A stretch of 64,000 nt of DNA from Mycobacterium sp. JS623 (GCF_000328565.1 NC_019966.1:4030001-4094000); one strand, 5' to 3'. Counted from the stretch's first letter, positions 45,986-54,897 are shown. Numbers and translations: made by a program. Notes: generated by a model from the sequence alone, not told the origin.

Positions 45986-47607
45986 CACGGCGCCTTGACG
46001 AGGCTGAAGCCTTTGTAGCCGGCGGCGGCGACCTCGGCACAGATATCGTTATAGACGGCGAATCCACCGATGAACAACATGAACACTCGCGGCTTGCCCG
46101 GCACGTTGGCTCCGATGTACCAGGAATTGGCTTTGGGGAACAGGGTGGCGTCGGCACGTTGGGCACATTCGGCGATCCAGTTGTCCACCGCGTCCGAAGT
46201 GGCCTCGATTGCGGTGCAATCGTGCGCATCCAGGTATGTGATGCAGTCAGCTATCCAATTGACGTGCGCCTCGGCATGCAGCACCATGTTGGCCAGCACC
46301 GCGGGTGCCCCGGGACCGGATACCAAGAACAGGTTGGGAAAGCCGTCCACACCCAACCCGAGATACGTTCGCGGGCCATCCGCCCAGTCGTCGCGCAGCG
46401 CTTCCCCACCGCGACCGACGATGCCGATGTTGGCCAGCGCCCCCGTCATCGCGTCGAACCCCGTTGCCAGCACGATCGCGTCGACATCGTAATGCGCGTC
46501 GCTGGTGTTGATTCCCTTCGCATCGATCGAGTCGATCGGCGTCCTGCGCACGCTGACAAGTTCCACGTGGGGCTTGTTGAATGTCTGGAAGTAATTGGTG
46601 TCGGTGCAGATTCGCTTGGTGCCGATGGGATGATCGTTCGGTATCAACAGATCGGCGACCTCTGGGTCGTCGATGACAGCGCGGACCTTTTCCTCGTAGA
46701 ACTTCCTTGCCTCATCGTTGGCCACCGGATCGATCATCTGATCGGAGAAGGTCTTGGAAAACAGCACACCGCCGAGCTGCCAACGCGTCTCGAACGCCTC
46801 GCGCCGCTCCTCGGGGGAAGCCTCCATCGTCAGTTTGGGATGCGCCAGATGCGGTGAGCCGCCGCCGCTTCGCCAGGACAGTCGCCGTCGCTCGTCGTAG
46901 TTCGCCTTGTATGCGGCGATATCGGCGTCCGTAAGCGGTTTGTTGCCCGCGGGGACGCTGTAGTTCGGTGTGCGCTGGAAGACGTAGAGCGCCTTGGCCT
47001 GTTCGGCTATCACAGGAATCGACTGAATGCCAGAGGATCCCGTGCCGATGACCGCGACGCGCTTGCCGGTGAAGTCCACGCGTTCATGGGGCCATTGCGC
47101 TGTGTGGTAGAGCTCGCCGGCGAACGTGTCCAGGCCGGCGAACTCGGGTGTCATGGCCGCCGAGAGTGGACCGGTCGCCATGATGCAGAACCGCGCGGTG
47201 ACAACTTCACCACTGTCGGTGCTGACCGTCCAGTGCAGCGTGCTCTCGTCGAGGACCGCCGCGGTGACCCGCGTGCCGAAGGTGATGTCGGGCCGGAGGT
47301 CGAGTTTGTCCGCGACCCATCTCAGGTACTGCAGAATCTCGGCCTGGGTCGCATACTTCTCGGTCCACGTCCACGCCTGCTGCAGCTCGTCGGAGAACGA
47401 GTAGCAGTAATCGACACTTTCGACGTCGCACCGGGCACCGGGATAACGGTTGTAGTACCACGTGCCGCCAACGTCGGGAGCCGCCTCGAACACCCGTACC
47501 GCGAGCCCTTGTGAGCGCAACTTGTGCAACGCGTAAAGGCCGGCGAATCCCGCGCCGACCACGACGGCATCGATGACGGGCTGCTGCGGATCTGCCGAGA
47601 CGGTCAC
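45985..47607 (-). CDS. Baeyer-Villiger monooxygenase
   Basis: 540 aa from GTG 47607; TAGCGT ends 6 nt upstream (leaderless). FAD motif VVGAGFAGLYALHKL, GGTWYYNRYPGARCD, the BVMO fingerprint FAGELYHTAQWP and the NADPH Rossmann VIGTGSSGIQ are complete, as is the C-terminal ATGFD. Size and motifs are of the cyclohexanone/steroid monooxygenase group. Converts a ketone to ester or lactone. First gene of a leftward operon with SDRs, LLM protein and SnoaL-like protein. Confidence 0.9.
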   Translation of the reverse strand: MTVSADPQQPVIDAVVVGAGFAGLYALHKLRSQGLAVRVFEAAPDVGGTWYYNRYPGARCDVESVDYCYSFSDELQQAWTWTEKYATQAEILQYLRWVADKLDLRPDITFGTRVTAAVLDESTLHWTVSTDSGEVVTARFCIMATGPLSAAMTPEFAGLDTFAGELYHTAQWPHERVDFTGKRVAVIGTGSSGIQSIPVIAEQAKALYVFQRTPNYSVPAGNKPLTDADIAAYKANYDERRRLSWRSGGGSPHLAHPKLTMEASPEERREAFETRWQLGGVLFSKTFSDQMIDPVANDEARKFYEEKVRAVIDDPEVADLLIPNDHPIGTKRICTDTNYFQTFNKPHVELVSVRRTPIDSIDAKGINTSDAHYDVDAIVLATGFDAMTGALANIGIVGRGGEALRDDWADGPRTYLGLGVDGFPNLFLVSGPGAPAVLANMVLHAEAHVNWIADCITYLDAHDCTAIEATSDAVDNWIAECAQRADATLFPKANSWYIGANVPGKPRVFMLFIGGFAVYNDICAEVAAAGYKGFSLVKAP

Positions 47608-47736
47608 GACGCCACGCTAGGTCGTGACGGCGCATTCACCCCTCTGGTTTCCCGGTGACTGGACGCCGTGACGGCGTTCTCCCAGTCATCGGGCGCGGCT
47701 GCCGGCATCGGCGGATCCCCTGACCAAACTCGCCCC

Positions 47737-48039
47737 ATGACCTCCGTCGGATCAAGCGACACCCGAGTCGACGCCAGAGCCGAGGTCGATCTGGATGGCA
47801 CCCGCCACAGCCTCCGCTGGGCGCGTGACAAGAGCCTGGTCGACACCATGCTCGATGCGGGAATCGATGTCCCTCACTCCTGCCGGGAAGGGCACTGCGG
47901 CTCGTGCGTTGCCACCGTGGTCTCCGGTGAGGTCGACATGGACCGCTGCGACATCCTCGAGCCTTCGGACCTCGCCGATGGGCTCATTCTCGGATGCCAG
48001 GCCCGGCCGGTGAGCGACGATGTCCACATCGAGTATTAG
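47737..48039 (+). CDS. [2Fe-2S] ferredoxin resembling the KshB C-terminal domain
   Basis: 100 aa from ATG 47737 (a GTG at 47668 would add 23 residues). Plant-type ferredoxin ligands C-x4-C-x2-C (SCREGHCGSC) and a fourth Cys in LILGCQARP. The order of segments, including DILEPSDLADGLILGCQARP and a C-terminal VHIEY, is that of the ferredoxin domain at the end of 3-ketosteroid 9-alpha-hydroxylase reductase KshB; the FAD and NADH domains are missing. It therefore needs a separate reductase. Just upstream of the HsaA-like gene. Confidence 0.82.
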   Translation: MTSVGSSDTRVDARAEVDLDGTRHSLRWARDKSLVDTMLDAGIDVPHSCREGHCGSCVATVVSGEVDMDRCDILEPSDLADGLILGCQARPVSDDVHIEY

Positions 48040-48132
48040 GCCTGGATTGAGTCCGCTGACCGGGATTGGCCCCGGTTCGGCCATCACCTGCGGTAGACCA
48101 TTAACCACGCCCAGACAGTTAGGACAGAGCGA

Positions 48133-49314
48133 ATGAGCGAGCGCGTACTCGACCGGGTGATGGACCTGGCGGACCAGTTCAAGGAAATGGCGGTCGAGGC
48201 CGAGAAGATCGGGCAGCTGCCCGACGCCACCGTCAAGAGTATGAAATCGATCGGCTCGATCCGCTTGCTACAGCCCGAGAAGCACGGCGGACTAGAGGTC
48301 CATCCCCGCGAGTTCGCGGAGACGGTGATGGCCACCGCGGCCCTCGACCCGGCAGCCGGCTGGATCAACGGCGTGGTCGGGGTGCATCCCTATCAGCTGG
48401 CTTACGCCGATCCACGCGTCGCCGAGGAAATATGGGCCGACGACATCGACACGTGGGTCGCCTCGCCCTACGCCCCCCAGGGCGTGGCTCGGCCGGTCGA
48501 GGGTGGGTATATCTTCAACGGTCGCTGGCAGTTCAGCTCCGGCACCGACGCATGCGATTGGATCTTTTTGGGCGCCATGCTCGGCGACGACGATGGCAAG
48601 CCGTTGATGCCGCCCCAGATGCTGCACATGATCTTGCCGCGCAAGGACTACGAGATCGTCCCGGACTCGTGGAACGTGGTGGGCCTGCGGGGCACCGGGT
48701 CGAAGGACATCATCGTCAAGGATGCGTTCGTTCCGGCGTATCGAACGATGGACGCCATGAAGGTCATGGATGGCACCGCCCAAATCGAGGCCGGCATGAC
48801 CAAGACCCTCTACAAGATGCCTTGGTCGACGATGTTCCCGCTGGGAATCAGCTCGGCCACTATTGGCATCTGTGAAGGTGCTCTTGCCGCGCACCTGGAC
48901 TATCAGCGCGAGCGCGTTGGCGCCAACGGCACTGCCATCAAAGATGATCCGTACGTCATGTATGGCGTCGGCGAGGCGGCGGCCGACATCAACGCCGCCC
49001 GCCAGGAGATCCTCGCCAATGTCGACCGCATCTTCGACATCGTCGACTCAGGCGCCGAAGTGACTTTCGCCGACCGCGCCGCGGGCCGGCGCACCCAGGT
49101 GCGGGCCGTGTGGCGGGCGGTGTCCGCGGTCGACGAGATCTTCGCCCGCTCCGGCGGCAATGCGCTGCGAATGGACAAGCCGCTGCAACGGTATTGGCGC
49201 GATGCGCACGCCGGTATGGCACATGCCATCCACGTGCCAGGCACCGTGTACCACGCCTCCGCGCTCAGCTCGCTGGGCATCGATCCGCAGGGTCCGTTGC
49301 GGGCGATGATTTGA
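48133..49314 (+). CDS. HsaA-like flavin-dependent monooxygenase
   Basis: 393 aa, acyl-CoA dehydrogenase fold, group D flavoprotein monooxygenase. Same length as HsaA, the oxygenase that ortho-hydroxylates the phenolic secosteroid 3-HSA. Visible blocks: LQPEKHGGLEVHPREFAETV, WQFSSGTDACDWIFLGAM, WNVVGLRGTGSKDIIVKDAF and QRYWRDAHAGMAHAIHVPGT. HsaA needs reduced flavin from HsaB; no such reductase gene is in this window. Followed 19 nt later by an extradiol dioxygenase, so a catechol product is expected. Confidence 0.85.
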   Translation: MSERVLDRVMDLADQFKEMAVEAEKIGQLPDATVKSMKSIGSIRLLQPEKHGGLEVHPREFAETVMATAALDPAAGWINGVVGVHPYQLAYADPRVAEEIWADDIDTWVASPYAPQGVARPVEGGYIFNGRWQFSSGTDACDWIFLGAMLGDDDGKPLMPPQMLHMILPRKDYEIVPDSWNVVGLRGTGSKDIIVKDAFVPAYRTMDAMKVMDGTAQIEAGMTKTLYKMPWSTMFPLGISSATIGICEGALAAHLDYQRERVGANGTAIKDDPYVMYGVGEAAADINAARQEILANVDRIFDIVDSGAEVTFADRAAGRRTQVRAVWRAVSAVDEIFARSGGNALRMDKPLQRYWRDAHAGMAHAIHVPGTVYHASALSSLGIDPQGPLRAMI

Positions 49315-49333
49315 GGATTTAGGGATTTTGTCG

Positions 49334-50242
49334 ATGAGTGATCTGAAAAGCCTTGGGTACGTCAAGGTTCAGGCGACCGACATGGCACGGTGGCGACAGT
49401 TCGCATTCGACGTTCTCGGCTTCGCCAAGGGTTCGGGCCCCGACGAGGATGCGCTGTATCTACGCATGGACGAACGCGCCGCGCGAATCATCGTGGTGCC
49501 CGGGGAAACCGACAAGATCGTCACCGTCGGCTGGGAGGTTCGCGATCACGCGGCGTTGGAACGGGTGAAGGCAGCGCTAGGCGAAGCGGGTATGCCGGTC
49601 AAGGAACTTTCGCAGACCGAGGCCGACGCGCGTCGCGTCGAGGAGGTCATTGCGTTCGACGATCCAGCGGGCACGTCGACTGAGGTCTTTCACGGCGCTG
49701 TGTTGGATCACAGCCCGGTGGTGACTCCGTTCGGCGCCAAGTTCGTCACCGGCGCGCAGGGGCTGGGCCACGTCGTGCTGCCTGCCCTCGATGTGCCCGG
49801 GCTATTCCAGTTCTACACAGAAGTATTGGGTTTCGTGTCCCGCGGTGCGTTCCGGGTCCCGACTCCGCCGGAATTCGGCCCCCTCCGCGTCCGTTTCCTC
49901 GGCCTCAACCAACGCCACCACAGCCTGGCGATCTGCCCGGCGATGACTCTGCGCGACCCCGGCCTCATTCATCTGATGGTTGAGGTCGACAGCCTGGACG
50001 CGGTCGGGCAGGCGCTGGACCGGGTCAACAAGGACGGCTTTCAGTTGTCCTCCACATTGGGCAGGCACACCAACGACAAGATGGTGTCGTTCTACGTCCG
50101 CGCGCCGGGCGACTGGGACATCGAGTTCGGCACCGATGGTATGCGGGTCGACGAAACGTATTACACCGCAGAGGAAATCACCGCCGACAGCTATTGGGGC
50201 CACGAATGGGTATCCGACCTGCCAGCGGCCATGCGGCCATGA
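49334..50242 (+). CDS. HsaC-like extradiol ring-cleavage dioxygenase
   Basis: 302 aa from ATG 49334. Two-domain type I extradiol dioxygenase (vicinal oxygen chelate fold). Iron ligands can be placed at His in GLGHVVLPA (~144), His in GLIHLMVEVD and Glu in WDIEFGTDG; RHHSLAI and the C-terminal Tyr region are conserved second-sphere residues. Length equals HsaC. Cleaves the catechol made by the HsaA-like enzyme. Overlaps the KstD-like gene start by 4 nt. Confidence 0.87.
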   Translation: MSDLKSLGYVKVQATDMARWRQFAFDVLGFAKGSGPDEDALYLRMDERAARIIVVPGETDKIVTVGWEVRDHAALERVKAALGEAGMPVKELSQTEADARRVEEVIAFDDPAGTSTEVFHGAVLDHSPVVTPFGAKFVTGAQGLGHVVLPALDVPGLFQFYTEVLGFVSRGAFRVPTPPEFGPLRVRFLGLNQRHHSLAICPAMTLRDPGLIHLMVEVDSLDAVGQALDRVNKDGFQLSSTLGRHTNDKMVSFYVRAPGDWDIEFGTDGMRVDETYYTAEEITADSYWGHEWVSDLPAAMRP

Positions 50243-51705
50243 CAGACAACGACCTCATCCCCGTCTCCGTGTCGTCGGTGAGCGACTGGGACCACGAAGC
50301 CGATGTCGTAATAGTCGGTTACGGCATAGCGGGCGCCGCAGCCGCGGTGGAGGCTGCGCGCGGCGGAGCCGATGTTCTGGTGCTCGAACGCACTGGGTCT
50401 TGGGGCGGCGCAGCGGCGATGGCTGGCGGGTTCATCTACCTCGGCGGCGGCACACCGATCCAAAAGGCGTGCGGCTTCGATGATTCCGTCGACAACATGG
50501 CCGCCTTTCTCAATGTGGCGATGGGTCCCGGGGCCGACCAGAATCGCATCGCAGACTATTGCGAGGGCAGTGTTGCCCATTTCGACTGGCTGGTCGGATG
50601 CGGCGTGCCTTTCAAACCAGAGTTCTGGGGCGAGCCAGGCTGGGAGCCACCGGCCGATCAGGGACTGATGTTCACCGGCGGGGAGAACGCGTTCCCGTTC
50701 AACACGATCGCCGAACCGGCTCCGCGCGGCCACATCCCGCAGATGTCCGATAAGCGCGCCGGTGAGAAGAGCGGCGGCTACATGCTGATGAAGCCACTCG
50801 TAGAGACTGGGGTCGCCGCCGGCGTGCGATCGCTCTATGACACCCGCGTGGCGTCGCTGGCCGTGGAGTCCGACGGCCGCGTGGCCGGGCTGATCGCCCG
50901 TCAATACGGCAAGTCCTTCGCAGTCCGCGCACGACGGGGCGTCGTCCTGGCGGCCGGCAGCTTTGCCTACAACGACGCGATGGTCGCGCAGTACGCGCCC
51001 CGGATCGCGGGCCGACCGGCAGCATCGATCGAACAGCATGACGGTCACGCGATCCGGATGGCGCAGGCACTGGGGGCTGACCTCGCGCATATGGACGCCA
51101 CCGAGGTCGCGTTTCTGATCGACCCGCAGCAGACGGCACGCGGCATCCTCGTCAACGGGCGCGGGCAGCGCTATGTGCCCGAGGACATGTACTCCGGGCG
51201 CATCGGGCAGCTCACGCTCTACCACCAGGACGACACTGCGTATCTGATCATCGACGGCGATGCGCAGGAGGAGGCGAACGCCGCCACCTCCGCCACACCA
51301 TTTCTCAAACGCCCTGCGACATGGGTATGTGAGACGGTCGCGGAACTCGAGCAAGAGATCGGCCTACCGACCGGGTCACTGCAGGCCACAGTCAGCGCGT
51401 ACAACGACGCCGCCGCCCGCGGTGAGGATCCGCTGTTGCACAAGAAGCCAGAGTGGTTGCGCCCCATCGGTTCTCCCGTCGGAGCCATTGACATGCGCGC
51501 CAGCTGCGGAGGCTTCACCCTCGGCGGCCTGCAGACCTCGCTCGACGGCGAGGTGCTGCATGTCAGCGGTAACCCAATCCCCGGCCTCTACGGGGCGGGC
51601 CGTTGCACCGCCGGCGTAGCCGCGTGGGGGTACGCCAGCGGCATATCTCTTGGTGACGGCAGCTTCTATGGCCGCCGTGCAGGCCGATCCGCCGCCAAGG
51701 GCTGA
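50239..51705 (+). CDS. KstD-like FAD-dependent dehydrogenase
   Basis: 488 aa from ATG 50239 (ATGA overlap with the dioxygenase). FAD-binding VIVGYGIAGAAAAVEAARGG and ERTGSWGGAAAMAGGFIYLG at the N-terminus; C-terminal flavin contacts GLYGAGRCTAGVAAWGYASG. Belongs to the fumarate reductase/3-ketosteroid delta-1-dehydrogenase flavoprotein superfamily; slightly shorter than classic KstD. Steroid or other cyclic-ketone desaturation is inferred from the HsaA/HsaC neighbours, not from a diagnostic residue. Confidence 0.78.
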   Translation: MTDNDLIPVSVSSVSDWDHEADVVIVGYGIAGAAAAVEAARGGADVLVLERTGSWGGAAAMAGGFIYLGGGTPIQKACGFDDSVDNMAAFLNVAMGPGADQNRIADYCEGSVAHFDWLVGCGVPFKPEFWGEPGWEPPADQGLMFTGGENAFPFNTIAEPAPRGHIPQMSDKRAGEKSGGYMLMKPLVETGVAAGVRSLYDTRVASLAVESDGRVAGLIARQYGKSFAVRARRGVVLAAGSFAYNDAMVAQYAPRIAGRPAASIEQHDGHAIRMAQALGADLAHMDATEVAFLIDPQQTARGILVNGRGQRYVPEDMYSGRIGQLTLYHQDDTAYLIIDGDAQEEANAATSATPFLKRPATWVCETVAELEQEIGLPTGSLQATVSAYNDAAARGEDPLLHKKPEWLRPIGSPVGAIDMRASCGGFTLGGLQTSLDGEVLHVSGNPIPGLYGAGRCTAGVAAWGYASGISLGDGSFYGRRAGRSAAKG

Positions 51706-51723
51706 CCTGCCCTTTTCGCTTCG

Positions 51724-51782
51724 GCGAACGTTCCTTAACTCCCGAAATTCTCGCGAAATCTCGAGCGGTAAGGAACGTTCGC
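51724..51782. repeat. 14-bp perfect inverted repeat upstream of the IclR gene
   Basis: GCGAACGTTCCTTA (51724-51737) and TAAGGAACGTTCGC (51769-51782) flank a 31-nt loop which itself is partly self-complementary (TCTCGCGA, CTCGAG). Could be a terminator for the KstD-like gene, a regulator site or a remnant of a mobile element end. No transposase nearby. Confidence 0.75.
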
Positions 51783-51832
51783 GTGGAATCACCCGAACCA
51801 CGTGACACGGGCCACATTCGTATGGTACAAAC

Positions 51833-51855
51833 AGTCATATTACTATTAGTCATAT
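51833..51855. promoter_or_regulatory. Direct repeat AGTCATAT x2 in the iclR promoter region
   Basis: AGTCATAT occurs at 51833-51840 and 51848-51855, spaced 15 bp, in an unusually AT-rich stretch just before the SD of the IclR gene. Candidate autoregulatory site for IclR. Confidence 0.45.
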
Positions 51856-51872
51856 ATACCCGAGGAGGCGTC

Positions 51873-52703
51873 ATGACTGTCACCGTCGAAACCACCACTC
51901 CGAGTGCCGTCATCGACCGGGTGTCACTGGTGTTGGACGCCTTCGACGGCCCCGGCCGTCTCACGTTGGCCCAGATCGTGCGCCGCACGGGTCTGCCCCG
52001 GTCCTCGGCGCATCGCATGCTCGAGCGGCTGGTGCAGCTGCGCTGGCTGCGCCGAAGCGGCCGCGACTACGAGCTGGGCATGAGGCTCGTTGAACTCGGA
52101 TCGCTCGCCGTACACCAGGACAGGCTGCACCGTGCGGCGATCCCTCTGTTGCACGATCTTCATCGCGCCACGGGCCTCGTTGTGCATCTCGCCGTGCTCG
52201 ACGGCTCCGACGTCGTGTACCTCGAAAAGATCGGCGATCGGATGACCGCGGCGATCCCCACCCGCGTCGGCGGACGCCAGCCGGCGCACTGCGCTGCCGT
52301 CGGCAAGGCGATGCTGGCGGACAGGGAAGGGGCCGACATCGTCGATCTGGCGACCCGCAAGACGAAGTACTCCATCAGCACACCGGCACAACTCAGCGCC
52401 GAGCTGGCCAAGGTTCGCGCCCACGGCGTGGCGTTCGATCGCGAGGAGTCGGTACCCGGATTCGGTTGTGTCGCAGCGTCGATCGGTCCGCTCGGCGACG
52501 CCGTAGCTGCGGTGTCGGTCTGCGGGCCGATGAATCGGATGATGTTCGATCAGCGCCTGGCAGCGCCGGTGCGCATGACCGCAATGGGTATCTGGCGCAA
52601 CGTCGAAGACGGGCCGCAGCGGGTGGCGCCGACACTGCAGCCGGTGCGTCCGTTACGAAGCGCGTTGCGGCCCGTTCGTGATTCTGCACTGCAGTACGCA
52701 TGA
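51873..52703 (+). CDS. IclR-family transcriptional regulator
   Basis: 276 aa from ATG 51873 with SD GAGGAGG. N-terminal winged helix (RLTLAQIVRRTGLPRSSAHR, recognition helix) and a C-terminal GAF-like effector domain (VVHLAVLDGSDVVYLEKIG, AHCAAVGKAMLA). Likely controls the surrounding catabolic genes and is cotranscribed with the esterase gene (4-nt overlap). Effector unknown. Confidence 0.88.
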   Translation: MTVTVETTTPSAVIDRVSLVLDAFDGPGRLTLAQIVRRTGLPRSSAHRMLERLVQLRWLRRSGRDYELGMRLVELGSLAVHQDRLHRAAIPLLHDLHRATGLVVHLAVLDGSDVVYLEKIGDRMTAAIPTRVGGRQPAHCAAVGKAMLADREGADIVDLATRKTKYSISTPAQLSAELAKVRAHGVAFDREESVPGFGCVAASIGPLGDAVAAVSVCGPMNRMMFDQRLAAPVRMTAMGIWRNVEDGPQRVAPTLQPVRPLRSALRPVRDSALQYA

Positions 52704-53635
52704 GTCTGGACCCGCAGATCGCGGAAATCCTCGAGGCGCTCAACTCCGGATTTCCGCCAGTGCACACGATGACCGGCGCGCAGGCGCGAGCCGCGATTCG
52801 GTCACGCTTTGTTGCGCCCTCGATTCCCGAAGAGGTCGGCGAAGTCCGTGACGCGAACGTGCACGGTCCTGCGGGCGACATCGCGGTGCGCATCTACCGC
52901 CCCGCGGCGATGTCGGGCCCTGTACCGACGCTGGTGTACGCCCACGGTGGCGGGTTTGTGTTCTGCGACCTCGACAGCCACGACGGTCTGTGTCGAAGCT
53001 TCGCGAATCTGATTCCCGCCGTTGTTGTTTCGGTCGAATACCGGCTGGCCCCGGAGCATCAGTGGCCGGCCGCGGCTGAGGATGTCTTTGCGGTAACCCA
53101 ATGGGCCGCTCGCAACGTGGACGCGCTCGGCGGTGACCCGAACCGCATTGTCGTCGGCGGTGACAGCGCGGGAGGCAACCTGGCAGCCACCGCCGCCCTG
53201 ATGGCCCGCGACCACGGAGCACCGGCGCTCGCGGCTCAGCTGCTCGTGTATCCGATGATCGCTCCGAAGTTCGACACCGAGTCATACCGCGTGTTCGGCG
53301 AGGGCTTCTACAATCCCCGTCCCGCTTTGCAGTGGTACTGGGATCAGTACGTGCCCTCCCCCGCCGACCGCGAACAACCCTACGTCTCACCGCTGAATGC
53401 GGACTTGCGGGGGCTGCCACCCGCCGTCGTCGTCATCGCCGGCCATGATCCGTTGCGAGACGAGGGAATTGCATTCGGCGAAGCGCTGGGAGCAGCCGGC
53501 GTTTCGACGACGCGCCTCACCTACGACGGGGGCATTCACGGGTTCATGACGATGCCGATGCTCGACCTGGCGCAGCTTGCCCGCATCGAGGTGTGTCGCA
53601 CGTTGTCCACGCTTCTTGCCGTCGCTCATGTCTGA
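52700..53635 (+). CDS. HSL-type alpha/beta hydrolase (esterase/lipase)
   Basis: 311 aa. Hormone-sensitive lipase-family motifs: HGGGF oxyanion hole (~residue 77), EYRLAPEHQWPAAAED, nucleophile GDSAGGN (Ser ~154), Asp in GHDPLRDE and His in GIHGFMTM. Would hydrolyse the ester formed by a Baeyer-Villiger monooxygenase. A second paralogue is encoded at 61.9 kb. Confidence 0.9.
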   Translation: MSLDPQIAEILEALNSGFPPVHTMTGAQARAAIRSRFVAPSIPEEVGEVRDANVHGPAGDIAVRIYRPAAMSGPVPTLVYAHGGGFVFCDLDSHDGLCRSFANLIPAVVVSVEYRLAPEHQWPAAAEDVFAVTQWAARNVDALGGDPNRIVVGGDSAGGNLAATAALMARDHGAPALAAQLLVYPMIAPKFDTESYRVFGEGFYNPRPALQWYWDQYVPSPADREQPYVSPLNADLRGLPPAVVVIAGHDPLRDEGIAFGEALGAAGVSTTRLTYDGGIHGFMTMPMLDLAQLARIEVCRTLSTLLAVAHV

Positions 53636-53975
53636 AGGTCAGATCTTCGTCATCGACCGCGTGGTGACCAAACCTGACCGTGCGAAGGAATTCGTCGACC
53701 GATACATCGCCGAATATGCGCCGGGTGCTCGTGAGCGCGGAATGACGTTGCGGGACATCCTCGTCAGCCCGCCGGTTTGGCTTAGCGACCAAACCAACGT
53801 CGTCACCATCACATGGCATCTGCCAAGTGCACAGGCGTGGTGGGAGATGACGTGGAAGGGCAGACCCGACCCCAGCATCGGCCAATGGTGGGCTGACATC
53901 GACGAGCTCATCGCTGAGCGATCCCGCAGTGTCGCTGCTGCCGCCGCCGATGTCGACGGGCTCTGCAATGTATAG
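53628..53975 (+). CDS. Small protein of unknown function (alpha/beta-barrel-like)
   Basis: 115 aa from ATG 53628, overlapping the esterase stop by 8 nt. FVIDRVVTKPDRAKEFVDRY reads like the first strand and helix of a dimeric alpha-beta barrel; MTWKGRPDPSIGQWWADIDE is Trp-rich. I do not recognise a named family with certainty. It overlaps the Dabb-like gene, so it belongs to the same operon. Confidence 0.6.
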   Translation: MSEGQIFVIDRVVTKPDRAKEFVDRYIAEYAPGARERGMTLRDILVSPPVWLSDQTNVVTITWHLPSAQAWWEMTWKGRPDPSIGQWWADIDELIAERSRSVAAAAADVDGLCNV

Positions 53976-54588
53976 CGTGACGCGGCTGATTCACACGTCG
54001 TCGGTCGCCACGCGGGATCAGTTGCTGACACCGCTACGGACCTTCGCCTCCGTTGCCGACCACGCCGTTGTCGCGCCGACGCTGCCGGGATCCCGCAACG
54101 GCGGCGATATTCTGATGCACCTACGCTTCGCAGAAGAAGGCCAGTGGCCCTCTGTCGCGGGCGATCTCGAAGGCATTCTGTCGGAACCGCCGGTCACGCA
54201 CGTCGATGGCGCCGAGTACCGGGGCATTCCGCAGTCGGCCGAACAACCCTCCCAGGGCACCGTGTACCGCACGCTATTGCTGCGAGTGGCACCCGACACC
54301 GGCGAGACAACGATCGCTCGATTTGAAGACGATCTACGGCTACTGCCGCGATACGTCAGCACAATCATCGCTTGGCAGCTGAGCCGCGTCGAGTCAGCCA
54401 TCGGGCAGTCGCCCTGGACCCATGTGTTCGAACAAGAATTCCTCGACCTCGACGGCCTGATGGGCCCCTATTTGATGCACCCGATCCATTGGGCTTACGT
54501 TGACCGCTGGTTTGACCCCGAATGTCCCGATGTCATCGTACGTGATCGCGTGTGTCACAGCTTCTGTCATATTGGCGCCGCAGCATGA
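53968..54588 (+). CDS. Dabb-like (dimeric alpha/beta-barrel) protein
   Basis: 206 aa from ATG 53968, overlapping the previous stop by 8 nt. Begins MYSVTRLIHTSSVATRDQLL; MHLRFAEEGQWPS and TVYRTLLLRVAPDTGE are strand-like. General similarity to stress-responsive A/B-barrel proteins, in weak form. Contains a run of aromatic and acidic residues near the C-terminus (HPIHWAYVDRWFDPECPD). Function unknown. Confidence 0.5.
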   Translation: MYSVTRLIHTSSVATRDQLLTPLRTFASVADHAVVAPTLPGSRNGGDILMHLRFAEEGQWPSVAGDLEGILSEPPVTHVDGAEYRGIPQSAEQPSQGTVYRTLLLRVAPDTGETTIARFEDDLRLLPRYVSTIIAWQLSRVESAIGQSPWTHVFEQEFLDLDGLMGPYLMHPIHWAYVDRWFDPECPDVIVRDRVCHSFCHIGAAA

Positions 54589-54894
54589 CATGTAGTTGCG
54601 TGGATCGCCACGCCGTCATCGCTGTTCTCAACTCATACGCCACCTGTCTCGACGCCCGCGATTGGCCCGGCCTCGACGGGGTTTCCCTGGGTAATTACGA
54701 AATCCGCGTCGACGGCGACCACGCCGAAGCGGTGACGAAGGCACGGGTCATCCACGTCGGTGCCGGGTCCCGCGCCGCCTTGACGCCCTGTGAGGCGATC
54801 GGTGATCCGAACTTCCGACGGGTGGCGAATCATTCACCGTACGTTCGAAGTCCACATCACCAGCGGTGACATCGCGGTGTTGCAGCCGGAGTGA
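54585..54894 (+). pseudogene. SnoaL-like gene with internal deletion and frameshift
   Basis: Starts at ATG 54585 (ATGA overlap). Reads VIAVLNSYATCLDARDWPGL as in intact SnoaL proteins, then jumps to LGNYEIRVDGDHAEAVTKAR, skipping the ~50 residues that normally lie between (the acidic first half of the barrel). Near 54815 the frame must change to read DGWRIIHRTFEVHITSGDIA and reach the natural end at 54894. Two lesions make this a pseudogene rather than a sequencing error. Confidence 0.7.
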
Positions 54895-54897
54895 CGA

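Noticed and set aside
51724..51782. Insertion-sequence terminal inverted repeats
   Set aside because: Only 31 nt between the arms, no transposase and no target duplication seen; kept as an unexplained inverted repeat instead.
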